DNA of 64,000 nucleotides from Mermis nigrescens (lineage: Eukaryota; Nematoda; Enoplea; Mermithida; Mermithidae). Location: assembly GCA_036768485.1 (NCBI GenBank), contig JAVLUZ010000157.1, forward strand, positions 16,061,877 through 16,125,876. Direction: 5' to 3'. Every line of letters begins with the position of its first letter. Position 1 is the first letter of the stretch. The position numbers were made by a program, and so were the translations under genes. Positions 23,601 through 34,241 of the stretch are shown one piece after another. The notes beneath the pieces were generated by a model, which was not told the origin of the DNA, did no database searches, and saw only the letters and a program-made list of their open reading frames with translations.

Positions 23601-26600
23601 GCAACCACTTTTCTGACTTAGGCAACCAACCAAAAAATTGGGCTCCGGTACCAGCCGTGACTTTAAGGCTCCCCAGCTATGGGTTCAGGGGGTAAATCCT
23701 AAAATTTGGGATCAGTAGATTCAGAATTCGAGCCTTTTTTGCAGATCAAATATGAAAAATGATGAAAACATCCCATATGAAATGTGGAAAACTGTGTTGT
23801 TTTAGTTCTCTTTATCCAATCCTGACTCGCTATTTTTATTAGTAAAAAATTTAAGAATTCATCAAAATTTTGACTCATTTTTACTCCATTCTAGACATTT
23901 TACGGGTAAACAGAACAGAAATTCACTAGTCAGCGCGGAGCGCCGAATGATTTTTAATATCTTTGCCACTTTTGTCCTTAAAAATAATGCAGAAAATGTT
24001 TTATTGTTCAAAATCCTCCGGCAAAGACTCGATTTTGGGACCTCGAAGTAGGGATTATATTTACCCGTCCTAACTATACTCTGGGCGTGGGGGTTTGGTT
24101 TGGGGTATGCACCCCCCATAAACCAAAAATACCCCCAGAATTCATTTTTTGAAAATTTTTTTGTTTTTCTCGCAATTTTTTGATGCCAATGGATAGGCTC
24201 GATGAGAAACGTTGAAAAATGGTGTTTTTTCCCATTCTACCATCATTTTAAGGCCATTTTTTTACCTTTGAAAAAATCATGCACCCCAGAATTTTGGTGG
24301 CGCCCACCTATGGTCCTCCCCATGTGAATGTGTGGGCAACATTTGTGTTTTTACCGTTATTAATCAAGCGTTTTCAAAATATTTTTTCGTTACATTTGCT
24401 TCGATTCTCTATTTGACAGGCAAATTACGTGGCCGGTTTGATAGAAATGACTCGATCTCATTGTACTGAAGCCCATTTACAAGCAGCCCTATATGGTAGC
24501 GATGATGTACATTTTCTACTAGATTTTGATATGGCAATTCTAGGCGCCGAAACAGAGAGTATGCCCTTAATGGCGTAACTAATTTGGACGGTTTCAAAAT
24601 TGAGTATTTATTCGCTTAGAGGTCAAAATTGGAGATTAATAAAATAGGATCATTTTCCAAAAGCCCGGCTTTTGCGGTGAATCTGATTTTGCGTATTTAG
24701 TGTTCGTTCTTATAATCTCTATTTATCTTTTTGCGTTTAGACCGCTTAGAGACCACCTGCTCATTGATTTGTTAGGTAGTTGATATTATTCTTACATCAT
24801 AAAAATGTATGCTTATATTGAAGCGAAAACATGTTAATCTTGCTTCCTCTCCACGTCATTTTCACACAATTTGAGAATTTGAGTACATTTATGAGTATAA
24901 CTCTTATTCCGCAGGTATTTGTTATGAGAATTAATACAATAAATGATCACAATTCATTCAGCATGCTCAAAAATTAGTCCATGTTTCATTTTATAACATG
25001 CCTACACTTTAACAGTCGGTAAAAGCTGATGAACCTGCTCACCATTGAATAACTCATTTCAGTGAAGTGAGGTTTTTTGAGATGAACTCAAGAACCACTG
25101 GACAGATTTTCATGAAATAAAGTGTTTTAGATGGACAATTTCAAAATAAAACTATTTTGCCAAAAAAAGTATAGCTAGCTTATGTCTACAGTATGCTAGG
25201 CTCAAAAAAGTGCTCAAACTTTGCTTGGTCACTACAGTATACAGGTTAAGTTTCATATTTCAGGAAATAGCAAAATAGTTAGATATTTTTGTGCTCTTGA
25301 TTTCACCCCTTTTTGTTTTTCGTGTTTTTGAATACTTCGTCCTGCAATTCTAATTTAATTTTTTTCCAATATGGCTGCCCCCATAAGGTGTGCATTTTAC
25401 TCGCGCTATGTTCCATATTTTTTGATGTTTAGGCACATTTTAGAAAGCCCAAAAAAGCTCGTTCGAACGATATCCTATTTTTCTGATTTACTGAAGAATT
25501 CCAGTTTTTCAATATGGCCGCCAAGAAGGCTGTCATACTGTAGCTTTTGATGTTTTCAGCTATTATTCTGTGAGTTTCTGACATATTTCAAATTTTTTTC
25601 AGTAAATAGATAGAAAATTTTATGTTCTTTCTAATGAACTATGTCTCATGTTCTGAATCTTTCTAGTTCTTTCAGGGAACTTCAAAAACCTCAAAATTAT
25701 TCATTGTATGGTGAAAACGATGTGTCTCTTATTGAAGGATCATTCGATAAATATTATTTTAAACTGTGAAATCGAACGAATACTGCGCGCCGTAATATAA
25801 GGAGCTAATATGTAAGTTAAGGAAATGATGAAAATGTCTTATGACCAGAGTATTGAAACATGAAAGCTAAAATAGGGCAAATTCATAAATACTCCTTGAA
25901 GGGAAATCATGAGCTTACATGTAACGGCTCGTAATTTCGGGTGGGGGTCCCCGGCCATTTTTAGGAGGGTTGACCTTCAATTTTTGGCCTAAAACGGCCG
26001 AAAAATTCTATTTGTTCCAAAAATCGGGGGGGGGGTCAAAAACGTTCTGGCTTCGGGGATGGGGACGACCGACTTCGGGGGAAGAATCCCCATCCCCCTG
26101 TTGCATGTATAAGCCTAAGCGTTTCTGACAAATGCAATTTTACTAGACATTCCCGTTCTGCAAATCAAGTTATTTAATTATATGTAGTCTTCAGATCAAT
26201 GCACATAGTCTTAGATCCGAATACAGGATTCTTTTGAAGGGAATTTGCAAGTCGGATATCTCAAGAAACATTTGGAGATTGACTGCAAAAGTAAAGTTTT
26301 TCAGCGTATCTAGACATGCTCTATACGTTGGTGGAGAAAATTTTAGAAAACATTTTATCTTATTTCATACTCATAAATCACAAATTTTTCGTTTAAACTA
26401 TCGACATAGTTAAGTTATTTCTCATTATTCAATCCACGAATAATTTCTTAACTTCTCCTGTCTTTGTATTTAATGTTTGTGCTTCGCAAAGAAAAAGAAT
26501 ACGGAAAAATTAATAATTCGGTGCGAAGCGCCGAAAAATTTGACGTGTTCTACATTTCTAGCTCTAATTTAAGCGGTTTTCAACGGGCTAAACGACAAAA

Positions 26601-29600
26601 ACTATATATATAAACGATTCGGAAAAATTTCATTGTCTTCATGTCATAACTCAAATTTAAGCGATTGTGATGTGAGTGGGCAAGAAGGCAAAACCTGTAG
26701 CTGAACAATAAATCTGGCGCGAAGCGCCGAAAAAAATTGACATGCTCTTCATGTTCATCTCAAATTTGAGAGACTCTGAGCGTTTTATTAGCCAAAAACT
26801 GTAGATAAACGATAAAAATATTGCGTTTACTATTTCAAAAAATTCGCTAAAAACCTCTTTTTGTATTGTTTTAGACGCACTTCAAAAATTTTCCATTTTT
26901 CACTTTAGTGACCTTTGTGAGAAACAAAACATTTTTCCCCATTGCGGTGTTTCCCCGCCCCTCCTTGAATACGGGCGAGTGTTGGTAATAAATACTTACT
27001 CATCACATTCAGCATACGAAAAAGTGTAATTTATTACAGCAACGACACACGGTTTTTTTGTATTCGACAAAGATTTTTCACGGTGTACAAAGACTTTTCG
27101 GGACCGTGTTTGTACATGTACAAAGATTTTTGGGAAGACAAAAATTTCACAAAAGGTCTAAAATTCGCAAAAATTTTAGGCGCCGTGCTGAAATGAGTAA
27201 TTGTTTGTTCTATATATCTTTATAATGGCAGAAATTGCATTTCAAAAGGAAAAATGTAGAATTTTTCAGCGCTTCGCGCCGTTTTAAGACGATTCTTAGT
27301 AATTTTTGCCCTTAGAGACCCAGAAATTGGCTAAAATACACTACTAAAAGTCGAACAACTCTGTTTCTGCACATTAAAATCGCTACTCTTTCATATTATA
27401 GTACCCAAAAATTTGATTGCCTAAAATGTACAAAGACTTTTGGGGACCATCTTTGTACATGTACAAACTGACCTTGTACAAAAAAAACACTGCAATGAAA
27501 TGACCATTTCAAAGATTTCTCGAAAAGATTGACATATTGAGTTTAAATTGAAACTGATACCTAACTTGCATACTATAAAATTGTATTATGAGCTGTCGAG
27601 ATTTTGAAAATTTAAAGACCTAAAAAGCTGTAAATAAGTGACCTTCCAGTGAATGATGCACCATTTCGTCGAATTATCAACAATTAAAACGTTAGGTTGA
27701 AAAGACAGGCCTAGATTATCTAAAAATGTTTACTTTTACGCGTAAATGCATGTATTTTATATGTAATTGCGTGTTTGTGACTTAAATGCATAATCAATCC
27801 ACCTCATTTTTAAGTTGATTGATTTGTCTCTAATTATTGATTAGGAATTCTTTTATTTCAGCTTATAACAATTATGCGAAGAATATTCGGCTTGAGTATA
27901 GCCACCTGAGCGATGAAGTATATCGGCACGATCGACTTAAGGTGAAAAGCATGCTTAGTTATTGCTACACATGTTTGAGTTTAAAATGTATGCAGGTTTT
28001 CGCCTTGATTCGGCTACAACATAGTTTTTAAAAAATAGCGGTTTTTGATAATAAGTTGTAAGCATAAATGATATTGTTGGATTTGGGGAGGGTTTCATTC
28101 CATGTAGATTTTCACTCCCCGAGGAATTGTTTTTATTCCCCTCAGAATTCGCGATTGTTAAAAAATAGTAGTAAAGTTCTTATTTTTTTTAGCTTTTTTA
28201 AAAATCTATTTCCTCAAAAGTTTCGAATTTTCTATGCTTCTCACTGTATATATTCATTTTTCGGTGATATTTTGTTCAGTTTATATATTCAAATTTTTCA
28301 ATATATTTTCTAAATTTTCTAAAACTGGTAAATTTTTGTATTAATTTCTAACTGTAGATTCAATTTATTGGATAAAAGAAGCGCATGTATTGCGAATTTC
28401 TCTGCAGAAGGATGTAAAAATTTACACGCCTGATTTCTTTAATTTTATGTTGAATCGACTTAGATGTATCACCTAGAAAGAATAAGGTCGAACATTCGCT
28501 TTTTTCAATCTGGACGTGTGTCCTATTAAAAATACACAAAAGCAAAGCCAAGTTCTGTAAAGGTTTCGCAATGCGGGAAGGTAGCTACTAACTTCACACA
28601 ATTATTTATGCCTTCCAGCTCTGCTGCGCTATAAAGCAATCAATCGCAAATGTGTTAATAGACCAATCGTCTGGTCAAATTATGATTTTTCTCTAATTCC
28701 TGTAGAAGTAAGGCAAATACACTGAATTTGATTTGCCTTAATTAGATTATTGTCTACATTTTTTATTACAGAATCAGTCCAACTATAAAATTTTTCCATT
28801 TAATTTCGTCAGTATTCTTAAATAGACTAGGTATCTGTTTGCTTCCTTATAGCTGTGGATTAAAGTCAGAAGAGCACCTGGGATTTTTACACGTAATTAT
28901 AAATTTAGCCTGAACAAGGTGCAAGCCTTGTCCCGCCAGGAGTTGTGGCTTTAAACGTCTATAATTAGGGGCGGATTTAGGGGAGGGGCGGCCGCCTCCT
29001 ATCACTGACCAAAAATATTTGGTGAGGTAAAGAATGGATATGTAATTTGCAATGATTTTTGGCCGTCAGTGACCATAATTTCTCGAATTTTTCCGGCGCT
29101 ACGCGCCGGATAATACCTTATGACATTTATTTACTTTTTGGCGACCTGGAAGCTAGTTTTGCTCATGAAATAGGTTTCAAAACATTTTCAACAGCAGAAA
29201 CAGCTATTTTAGCATAGTTTTCTTCTATTTTCCATCAAAAACTTTCAACGTTTCGCGTTAATTGCTACAAATACAGGGAATCAAGGAGTAAATCAAGCTT
29301 CTAAGCGTCCATCCGCCTAAATTTCCAGTGCTTCGCGCCGGAGTTTCGCTAAAGTCAAAAAATTTAATGATTTTTTCGCATTAAATTGTCGAAAATTTCA
29401 GAATTTTCTAGAAAATGTTGTCAATAGTGGTTTCAAATGAAAGTAGACAATGTAAAATGCCGAAAAAACGCTGTTTTGCGCGCTCGGGACAAATTTTTGG
29501 ACCTATTTTCGACTGTTTTTGGAAAAGTTGGGGTACTCCCCCTTAGGAAAATCCTAGATCCGCCACTGTCTGTAATTATTTTCAGAAATAAGTTAAAAAT

Positions 29601-31289
29601 TGCAAACGGTAAAACTTGTGTGACCATCCTACTTTGTAGATTGCTGCCTTGCTAACTGTAGATATTTAAATTGAGGAAATATCGTGCTCAAAATTCATTC
29701 TTGAGAATACAGTAAATACACCGTACTTGACTTTGTATCATATCGAAATTTTGATTTCTGATTCAAGAGGTATGGAAGGAGCCAGGCCCGTATCCAGGAT
29801 TTTATTCGGGGGGGGGGGCGAAAATTTTGAGGTCAGATGTCTCGAGAACCATGTGTAAAAATTAAAGGCATTTTTGAGCGTATCTCAACGACATCTATGC
29901 AATGGTGAAGAAAAATTTCAAGAAAAAATTTCAAAAATTTCAACTTCATTCCATACTTATATTACAAAAATCTATTGTTTAAACAATCTACATAAGTGAT
30001 TTCTCATCATTCAATCGACGAATAATTTCCCAACTTATGCCGTTGTAGTTAATCTTTGTGATTTACAAAGAGAAACATAACAGAAAATTCGGCACGAAGT
30101 GCCGAAAAAATTTCACAGGTTCTACGTGTCTAACTCGAATTTGAGCGGATTGGGTGGGCTAGAAGACAAAAACTATAGATAAATGATAAATTCGGCGCGA
30201 CGCGCCTGAAATTTTGAGTTTACTAGCTCAAAAGTACGCTAAAAGCCTGTTTTTATGGTATTTTTGACCACTTCAAGAATTTTTCATCCTTTTCTTTGGG
30301 GGACTCTTGTGTATTCCAATAATTATCCTCTATTACCGGGGGCCGGTTCCCCCGCCCCCTGAATACGGGCCTGGAAGGAGCTATCCACAGATTATTGTGA
30401 ATTTCTTTAATTAATGATTTAACAAGATTTAGACATAATTTTAGATTTTATTAGGGACAAGTAATAGTCAAAAGGGTGTCTAGTATCTCAGCTCAAGCTT
30501 TTGCACGACCTATTTTTACTTTGTCGAATGAATATATGTATGACCTTCCAATTAATGCTCGAATTTGGTCGCTATATGTATCTGCAGGCATGCACAGCAT
30601 GGGAATTGAGAGGAGAACGGTTTTTTGTGCCCGAAAATTGTAGATACTCGTCAAAAACAATGTTTTTCTGCGTTTCTGACAATTATCTATTTTTCTAAAC
30701 GATAAAAATAGTAAAATTCGAAAAAACTGAAAAATTCGAATAAATTAAAAAAATATAGTCAAAAAAGTTGTATATGGTGCGAAACGCCGGAAATTTGTCT
30801 TTTTAAGCCAATAGCCGAAAACGCTTAAAAACACCTTTTCTACGACTTTTTCGGAATCGCTAATCCTGAGGAGTGGGGGGTAAAACTTTTTAAGGGGATG
30901 AAACCCCCTCCCCCAGATCATGTAAGCATGTCTGATTATCCTCCTTTTTTGCTTAAAATTACCTTATCGTATCTGGGCCTATATCTCAACATCTGCGCTT
31001 AAGTTAACAGCATAATAAATTTGTCGAGTTGCACTTATGAAAATCGACACTATTTATAGAAGACCTGCCTTACGCGTATTATTAATTTCCTAAATCCATT
31101 TTTCAGTTCCCAAGGTTAAAGTTGCTCTAGAGCATATCTCATAATTTGCTTAGTATGATTTCACAGATTCTCAAGTTCTTCCTACAAATACCAAACATAT
31201 TCGCAACTAAAGTTTTTCGGGATGAACTGGAGGAAAAGGCTCGCGCGAATATACAGCATGAAATTGATCAGCTGAATTCTCAAAGATGA
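14607..31289 (+). CDS. HD-superfamily metal-dependent phosphohydrolase (COG4339-like), 5 exons
   Basis: Coding exons are 14607-14839, 14910-15000, 24420-24558, 27862-27941 and 31167-31289, joined at GT..AG borders with matching phases to give 221 residues. Family signatures run in order: W30 and PHRFYHTLEHL (40-50), the HD doublet at 77-78 (its Asp codon is split by intron 1), LVYDP (79-83), LLDFDMAILG (141-150), IRLEYSHLSDEVY (about 163-175) and a C-terminal IFATKVFRDELEEKARANI. The His cluster (41, 45, 49), H77/D78 and D143/D145 fit the metal site of HD enzymes. Length is close to the family norm of about 200-220. The natural substrate of this family is not established. The start ATG lies just after an acceptor-like AATCAG (14591-14596), so a 5' untranslated exon upstream is likely. 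Introns are 70, 9419, 3303 and 3225 nt; the large ones are full of transposons and satellite. The family is common in bacteria, fungi and plants. Exon structure argues for a nuclear, expressed gene, and the borders are inferred without transcript data. Confidence 0.9.
15045..15240. mobile_element. TGTAACGG-type foldback MITE, diverged
   Basis: In intron 2 of the HD gene. CATGTGACAGGGG followed by CCCCCACCTAAAGTTGGTTG and GAGGTCGTTACCC matches the layout of the copy at 38332-38540. The right end is degraded. Confidence 0.5.
15267..15511 (+). mobile_element. CACACCTGG-type MITE
   Basis: Left end CTCACGTGGGCATGG and right end GCCCGCGTATG. TSDs TCGGTGAC and TCGGCGAC (7 of 8) lie at 15259-15266 and 15512-15519. 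The interior has the usual ATGGATAGCGCTCAATGAGA. Lies in intron 2 of the HD gene. Confidence 0.82.
16743..19302. mobile_element. 2.56-kb hAT-like element with GCCTCGG-rich ends
   Basis: Starts CAGTGATCGGACCGAGG and ends CCTCGGTCCGATCACTG, a perfect 17-bp inverted pair with hAT-type CAG/CTG tips. TSDs GTCTAAGG and GTCTAAGA (7 of 8) lie at 16735-16742 and 19303-19310. Both ends hold clustered GCCGAGG/CCTCGGC motifs, likely transposase-binding repeats. The interior has no open frame above about 95 codons, so it is non-autonomous. It contains a TGTAACGG-type copy (about 17319-17560), and its 18120-18600 part is repeated at 27010-27490. Confidence 0.85.
17319..17560. mobile_element. TGTAACGG-type foldback MITE
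   Basis: Begins near ACATGTAACGG and ends near CCCCTGTTACACGT. It carries GGGGTCCCTGGCC and pairs of GGCCAAAAATGG-like motifs in opposite orientation. Related copies: 15045-15240, 25918-26109 and 38332-38540. Nested in the GCCTCGG element. Confidence 0.6.
20330..20655 (+). repeat. Short-unit array (CCAAAAATCGGTTGCTGGGGT)
   Basis: About a dozen copies of a roughly 25-bp unit, oriented left to right. It meets the same unit in reverse orientation from about 20650 on, making a large inverted repeat. Confidence 0.88.
20749..21007 (+). mobile_element. CACACCTGG-type MITE inside the satellite element
   Basis: Starts CACACGTGTGCGTGG and ends GCCCACCTATT. Flanks CCACCAAA and CCAGCAAC match at 6 of 8, consistent with insertion into two diverging array units. 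It splits the reversed array, so it inserted after the array formed. Confidence 0.75.
21008..21650 (-). repeat. Reversed short-unit array (ACCCCAGCAACCGATTTTTGG)
   Basis: About 25 copies of the reverse complement of the 20330-20655 unit, with variants such as CCAACTGATTTAGGACC. The two arrays together can fold into a very long imperfect hairpin. Confidence 0.88.
21860..23215. repeat. Satellite array, ~110-120-bp monomer with hairpin motif
   Basis: About 11-12 monomers, each with TTACTTGTTATTGATGCTTAAG, GACAATTTTTGTAATGCAAAA, GTGAAATCTCAAAATTTTCC and the palindrome GGCGCTTCGCGCC. Some units are shortened (e.g. 22083-22160) and differ by fixed variants (GTATCAAAGAGATG against GTTTCAAAAAGGTG), giving a higher-order alternation. 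Isolated related monomers occur near 4050-4300. Confidence 0.9.
24075..24312 (+). mobile_element. CACACCTGG-type MITE
   Basis: Left end near TATACTCTGGGCGTGG and right end GCCCACCTATG. Flanks GTCCTAAC and GTCCTCCC match at 6 of 8. It ends about 110 bp before exon 3 of the HD gene. Confidence 0.75.
24559..25917. other. Intron 3 of HD gene, unique-looking part
   Basis: AT-rich intron sequence with no gene seen. Bases 25080-25560 include two AATATGGC(T/C)GCC motifs spaced about 145 bp apart (near 25370 and 25513), possibly an old duplicated repeat. Confidence 0.4.
25918..26109. mobile_element. TGTAACGG-type foldback MITE
   Basis: Starts near CATGTAACGGCTCG and ends near CCCCCTGTTGCATG, with a C-rich/G-rich inverted layout (GTGGGGGTCCCCGGCC left, GAATCCCCATCCCCC right). 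In intron 3 of the HD gene. Confidence 0.7.
26214..26976 (+). mobile_element. CAGGCCCG-family element, diverged
   Basis: Left end near GATCCGAATACAGGATTC and right end near CTCCTTGAATACGGGCG. It aligns along its length with the intact element at 29783-30373, including GTGCTTCGCAAAG-like text, GGTGCGAAGCGCCGAAAAATT and CATTTTTCACTTTAG. No clear duplication remains. Confidence 0.65.
28966..29568 (+). mobile_element. hAT MITE, CAGTGGCGGAT type, 603 bp
   Basis: Left end AGGGGCGGATTTAGG and right end CCTAGATCCGCCACTG. TSDs TCTATAAT and TCTGTAAT (7 of 8) lie at 28958-28965 and 29569-29576. Contains GGGCGGCCGCCTCC near the left end and the hairpin motif GGCGCTACGCGCC. In intron 4 of the HD gene. 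Sister copies: 39606, 48354, 53108 and 62449. Confidence 0.88.
29783..30373 (+). mobile_element. hAT MITE, CAGGCCCG type, intact, 591 bp
   Basis: Starts CAGGCCCGTATCCAGGAT and ends CCTGAATACGGGCCTG. A perfect 8-bp TSD GAAGGAGC lies at 29775-29782 and 30374-30381. Contains the motif TCGGCACGAAGTGCCGAAAAA and a variant GGCGCGACGCGCC. It has no coding capacity. In intron 4 of the HD gene. Confidence 0.92.
30585..30925. repeat. Dispersed repeat (GCACAGCATGGGAATTGAG)
   Basis: Matches 16080-16460 along its length: CAGCATG..AATTGAG, CGTCAAAAACA, TTTCTGCGTTTCTGAC, GAAACGCCGG, and a C-run end CCCCCTCCCCCAGATCATG. Borders are not resolved. A related start may lie at 51290. Confidence 0.6.
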
Positions 31290-31374
31290 GATCGCAACGA
31301 AATTTCGCCACGTGCTTGCTTTATTTGTTTTCGGATTGCTATTCGCTTTTCTGTGTTTCAGCTTTCACCGGGCA

Positions 31375-31545
31375 CGTAGCTGGCCGTCCTATTTTGGGGA
31401 GACCAACACCAATTTTGGGGGATTAAGCCCAAAAAGGCCAAAAAGAGCACAAAATAACGTTTAAAAAGTCCTATTTTTCCGATTTTTCTGAATTTGGGGT
31501 GTCCGAACCCCTCCCCCATGCCCCCCAGAGATACGTGCCTGGCTT
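31375..31545. repeat. Dispersed MITE-like repeat (copy 1)
   Basis: About 170 bp matching 58018-58180: TCCTATTTTGGGGAGACCA, CGTTTAAAAAGTC, TTTTTCCGATTTTTCTGAAT and CCCCCCAGAG. It starts about 85 bp after the HD gene stop codon. Confidence 0.7.
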
Positions 31546-33000
31546 TCACTGCATACCTCTTATTCTACTCGTCTTAATACTTTTAAGTAAATTTATCCAA
31601 AAGTTTAATAGATACCTTAACTTAGCTCTTATTATTTTGGTCTCTGCGTGCTTTGACAGTGTATTAAATTTTTCACATTAATTTTAATTCAAATCTTCAT
31701 ATTAAGTTAAATTTGGCCCAGCGAACGAGAAAAATTTTTGAAAATACTAAAAGAATTATTTTAATAAAAGATCTAGTTTTTTATGGAAGGTTTAAATTTA
31801 AGATTAAAATACTATAATTCTTTAAATGATTATGTTCTTTAATTAATAAATTAAAGTTTAATATAATTAAACTTGGCTCTTGAGCTATCAATTTCCTTAT
31901 CTCTGATCGCAGTCTAAAATTCACAATAATAAAACTATAAGCGTATGTACCATCTCAGGCTGATGCATAGATTGTCGGCTTTTTGAATATTTCGCTAGAC
32001 CAGCAGTTTTTGGCGTAGTTAGCCTCTCATATGCATTTTATTACTTTTTTACTTATAAGCAGACGTATGACAGCTCAAAATTTTGGGAGGGAGGTAATCG
32101 GCCTTTTCCACAGAGGGGTATATTACCTTCAATCCCCGGCCACAAATGACAAAAACATATAAGAATGGTCTAAGGACAAATATTTACCAATAATAGGGAA
32201 AGGGACTAAAAAGTCGCAGTCTTTTCTTTGGGGAGACGGAATTCTCCATTCTCTCGTTGCATGCCCTTTTGAAAATAATTCTTCACCTATGATGATTTCG
32301 ATTATTTCTATGTAATATCGATAGAATAAATAAAGTAAAAACGTAAATGTTTTAAACAAGAACCTTGACAATGACCATAAATCAAATTTAGTCCCAGCCC
32401 CTTCCATTTTACCTTTATTGTGTTTGTAGTTTTGGCATATTTACTCGCCGGTTGATAACATTACGTTTTATTTGTATTCAACCAACAATTCGCTTTATTA
32501 TGTCGACTTTTGCATCTTTTTTATGTAATATTTTCGCCTCTGATTTAATCCCTCTTGCAAATAATCTAGTCGGTTATATATCGTTTGCTCGACATAAGTG
32601 TTGCTATTATTTTTAGCTTACTGTTTTTGCTGCCAGTTTTTTCGTGTGTTCAGCTTTACTGTGGTACCTACTCATTAATATTGAATTATCGCTTATTTTC
32701 CTTTAGGTACTCTATTATCGAATCTTTTTTTAATTATATATTTGTACGTAGCCTTCTATTTGAATTGAATTCAATTGAAATACGAATAAAACATTGATTC
32801 GGCGAAATCGCCTTGCTGACGAACAAGCGTTCATGGTTACTCGTACCTCGCATTTGCACACCCTCCAATATTATCTGAGAATAGAGATATTAAAATATAA
32901 TTTCTACTCAAAGCTAGAGAATAGGACATTTTCTTATCTTCTGGTACAGACTGGAAACTCAAAAAACGCTGGAGAATTTTTAAAAGTAGCCAATGAGTGC
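31546..33000. other. Intergenic, no gene recognised
   Basis: AT-rich sequence between the HD gene and BUD31. Bases 32050-32270 resemble a degraded foldback MITE (ATGACAGCTCAAAATTTTGGG left, TTCTCTCGTTGCATG right). An open frame of about 100 codons at 32794 runs into the tandem duplication at 33001 and is not supported. Confidence 0.4.
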
Positions 33001-33116
33001 AGCAAATGCTTATTCAGTCAAAAACTTCTTCATGAATTACGTCGACGCTTTTATCGTCAGCAAATGCTTATTCAGTCTAAAAATTCTTCATGAATTACGT
33101 CGACGCTTTTATCGTA
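33001..33116 (+). repeat. Two-copy tandem duplication, ~57-bp unit
   Basis: CAGCAAATGCTTATTCAGTC ... GACGCTTTTATCGT occurs twice back to back with only one or two differences, so it is recent. Confidence 0.9.
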
Positions 33117-33296
33117 TAAGCAGTTGTAAAATGTAGCATTTTAGTATTTGGCTGAGATTTCGCGAAAATCGCTTTTGGAGCCGTTGTTTGTATATTAAAA
33201 ATAAATAATCTCGCAAAATGGGCGTCTTATGCTTGTAATATTTATGTTGATAAAGTTTAAATCATAGTCAAAGGCTCTTAGCGTCTCTTTTTACTA

Positions 33297-33570
33297 TAGT
33301 CTGTTCCATTCCGAATGGCCTGTTTTTTTCTCCTTTTTTCCCAAATTCCATTCTTAACCCATATTACAGTAGCAGAATCTTTTACGGATTAGATTGTTGC
33401 GGCATTGTTAGATGCGCCACATCATGTTAAACCAAGCACATTAAACACCAATAAGAGTTTAAGGCGACCACCCGTTACGAGAGCATAATTGAAAAAGCCG
33501 TTTGTGCAGTGAAAATCTATTACAGTAATATGACTAGCAAAAAATGAGCCGTGTGGAATGGAACAGACTA
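33297..33570. mobile_element. Mariner-like MITE, 274 bp, TA target
   Basis: Ends TAGTCTGTTCCATTCC and GGAATGGAACAGACTA are inverted and flanked by TA (33295-33296 and 33571-33572). No transposase. The same end motif recurs in isolation near 1970, 41153, 43535, 47433, 57207, 63470 and 63848, so this or a related family is abundant. Confidence 0.85.
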
Positions 33571-34241
33571 TAGCTCTATAATTTTTCCCTTAGGACCTAA
33601 TTTAATTTCAACAATCTTTAAATTTTCTGGCACATAGTAATTGTCAGAACTTTTTTATTAGATCGAGATGTTTGTGTCAAAAGCACTAAAACGTCGAAGT
33701 AATTTTCCTCGATGGACCACAGATGTTTGAGGAACATTGTTTAATACTGGTTTTGTTACTGTCCTATTGAATTAATTTCTGTTGGCTGTTTTGTACGCAG
33801 TCTTAGTTACTTAAGTTAGGTACCTCATTCAAGAATCGACTTTTGAAAAAGCCCATGAAAATAACGTGAGCAGTAAATGCTTTTTTCATAGAATTAAACC
33901 ACTTCTTGGTTAATATGGCCAATGTTGATTCGATTTTGTCATAAGCAGCAAAAATTCACGTTAATAAAAAATAAAATTTGAAAATAAAAATCAGTAAAAA
34001 TTAAATAAATTAAAATGAAATAACTTAAAATGAAAATGAAAATTTGGCCACTTGCCTGTTTTATTTAGTAAGTGCTAAAGAGAAAGTCATGAATTTGCTA
34101 CCGCCTATGAAACTTAAGTAGGTACATTGGAAAATCAATGAATGGATATGAGGCCTCAACTTGATTATATTATGGCAGCTGGCTATGGTACATCTGAACT
34201 TTTATGTGATATTTTTTAGATAAAATTTTCACGCCTAAATT

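Larger units (their letters stand above)
20186..23681. mobile_element. 3.5-kb CACACCTGG-type element carrying two satellites
   Basis: Starts CACACCTGGGCAAGG and ends GGCTCCCCAGCTATG. A perfect 8-bp TSD GGTTCAGG lies at 20178-20185 and 23682-23689. Subterminal GGTACCAGCCG occurs near both ends (about 20230 and 23648). The interior is almost entirely tandem repeats: an inverted pair of short-unit arrays (20330-20655 and 21008-21650) and a roughly 110-bp satellite (21860-23215), plus a nested MITE (20749-21007). It has no transposase. Lies in intron 2 of the HD gene. Confidence 0.85.

Noticed and set aside
32794..33093. 99-codon frame upstream of BUD31
   Set aside because: It ends in the two-copy tandem duplication at 33001-33116 and has no recognisable domain.
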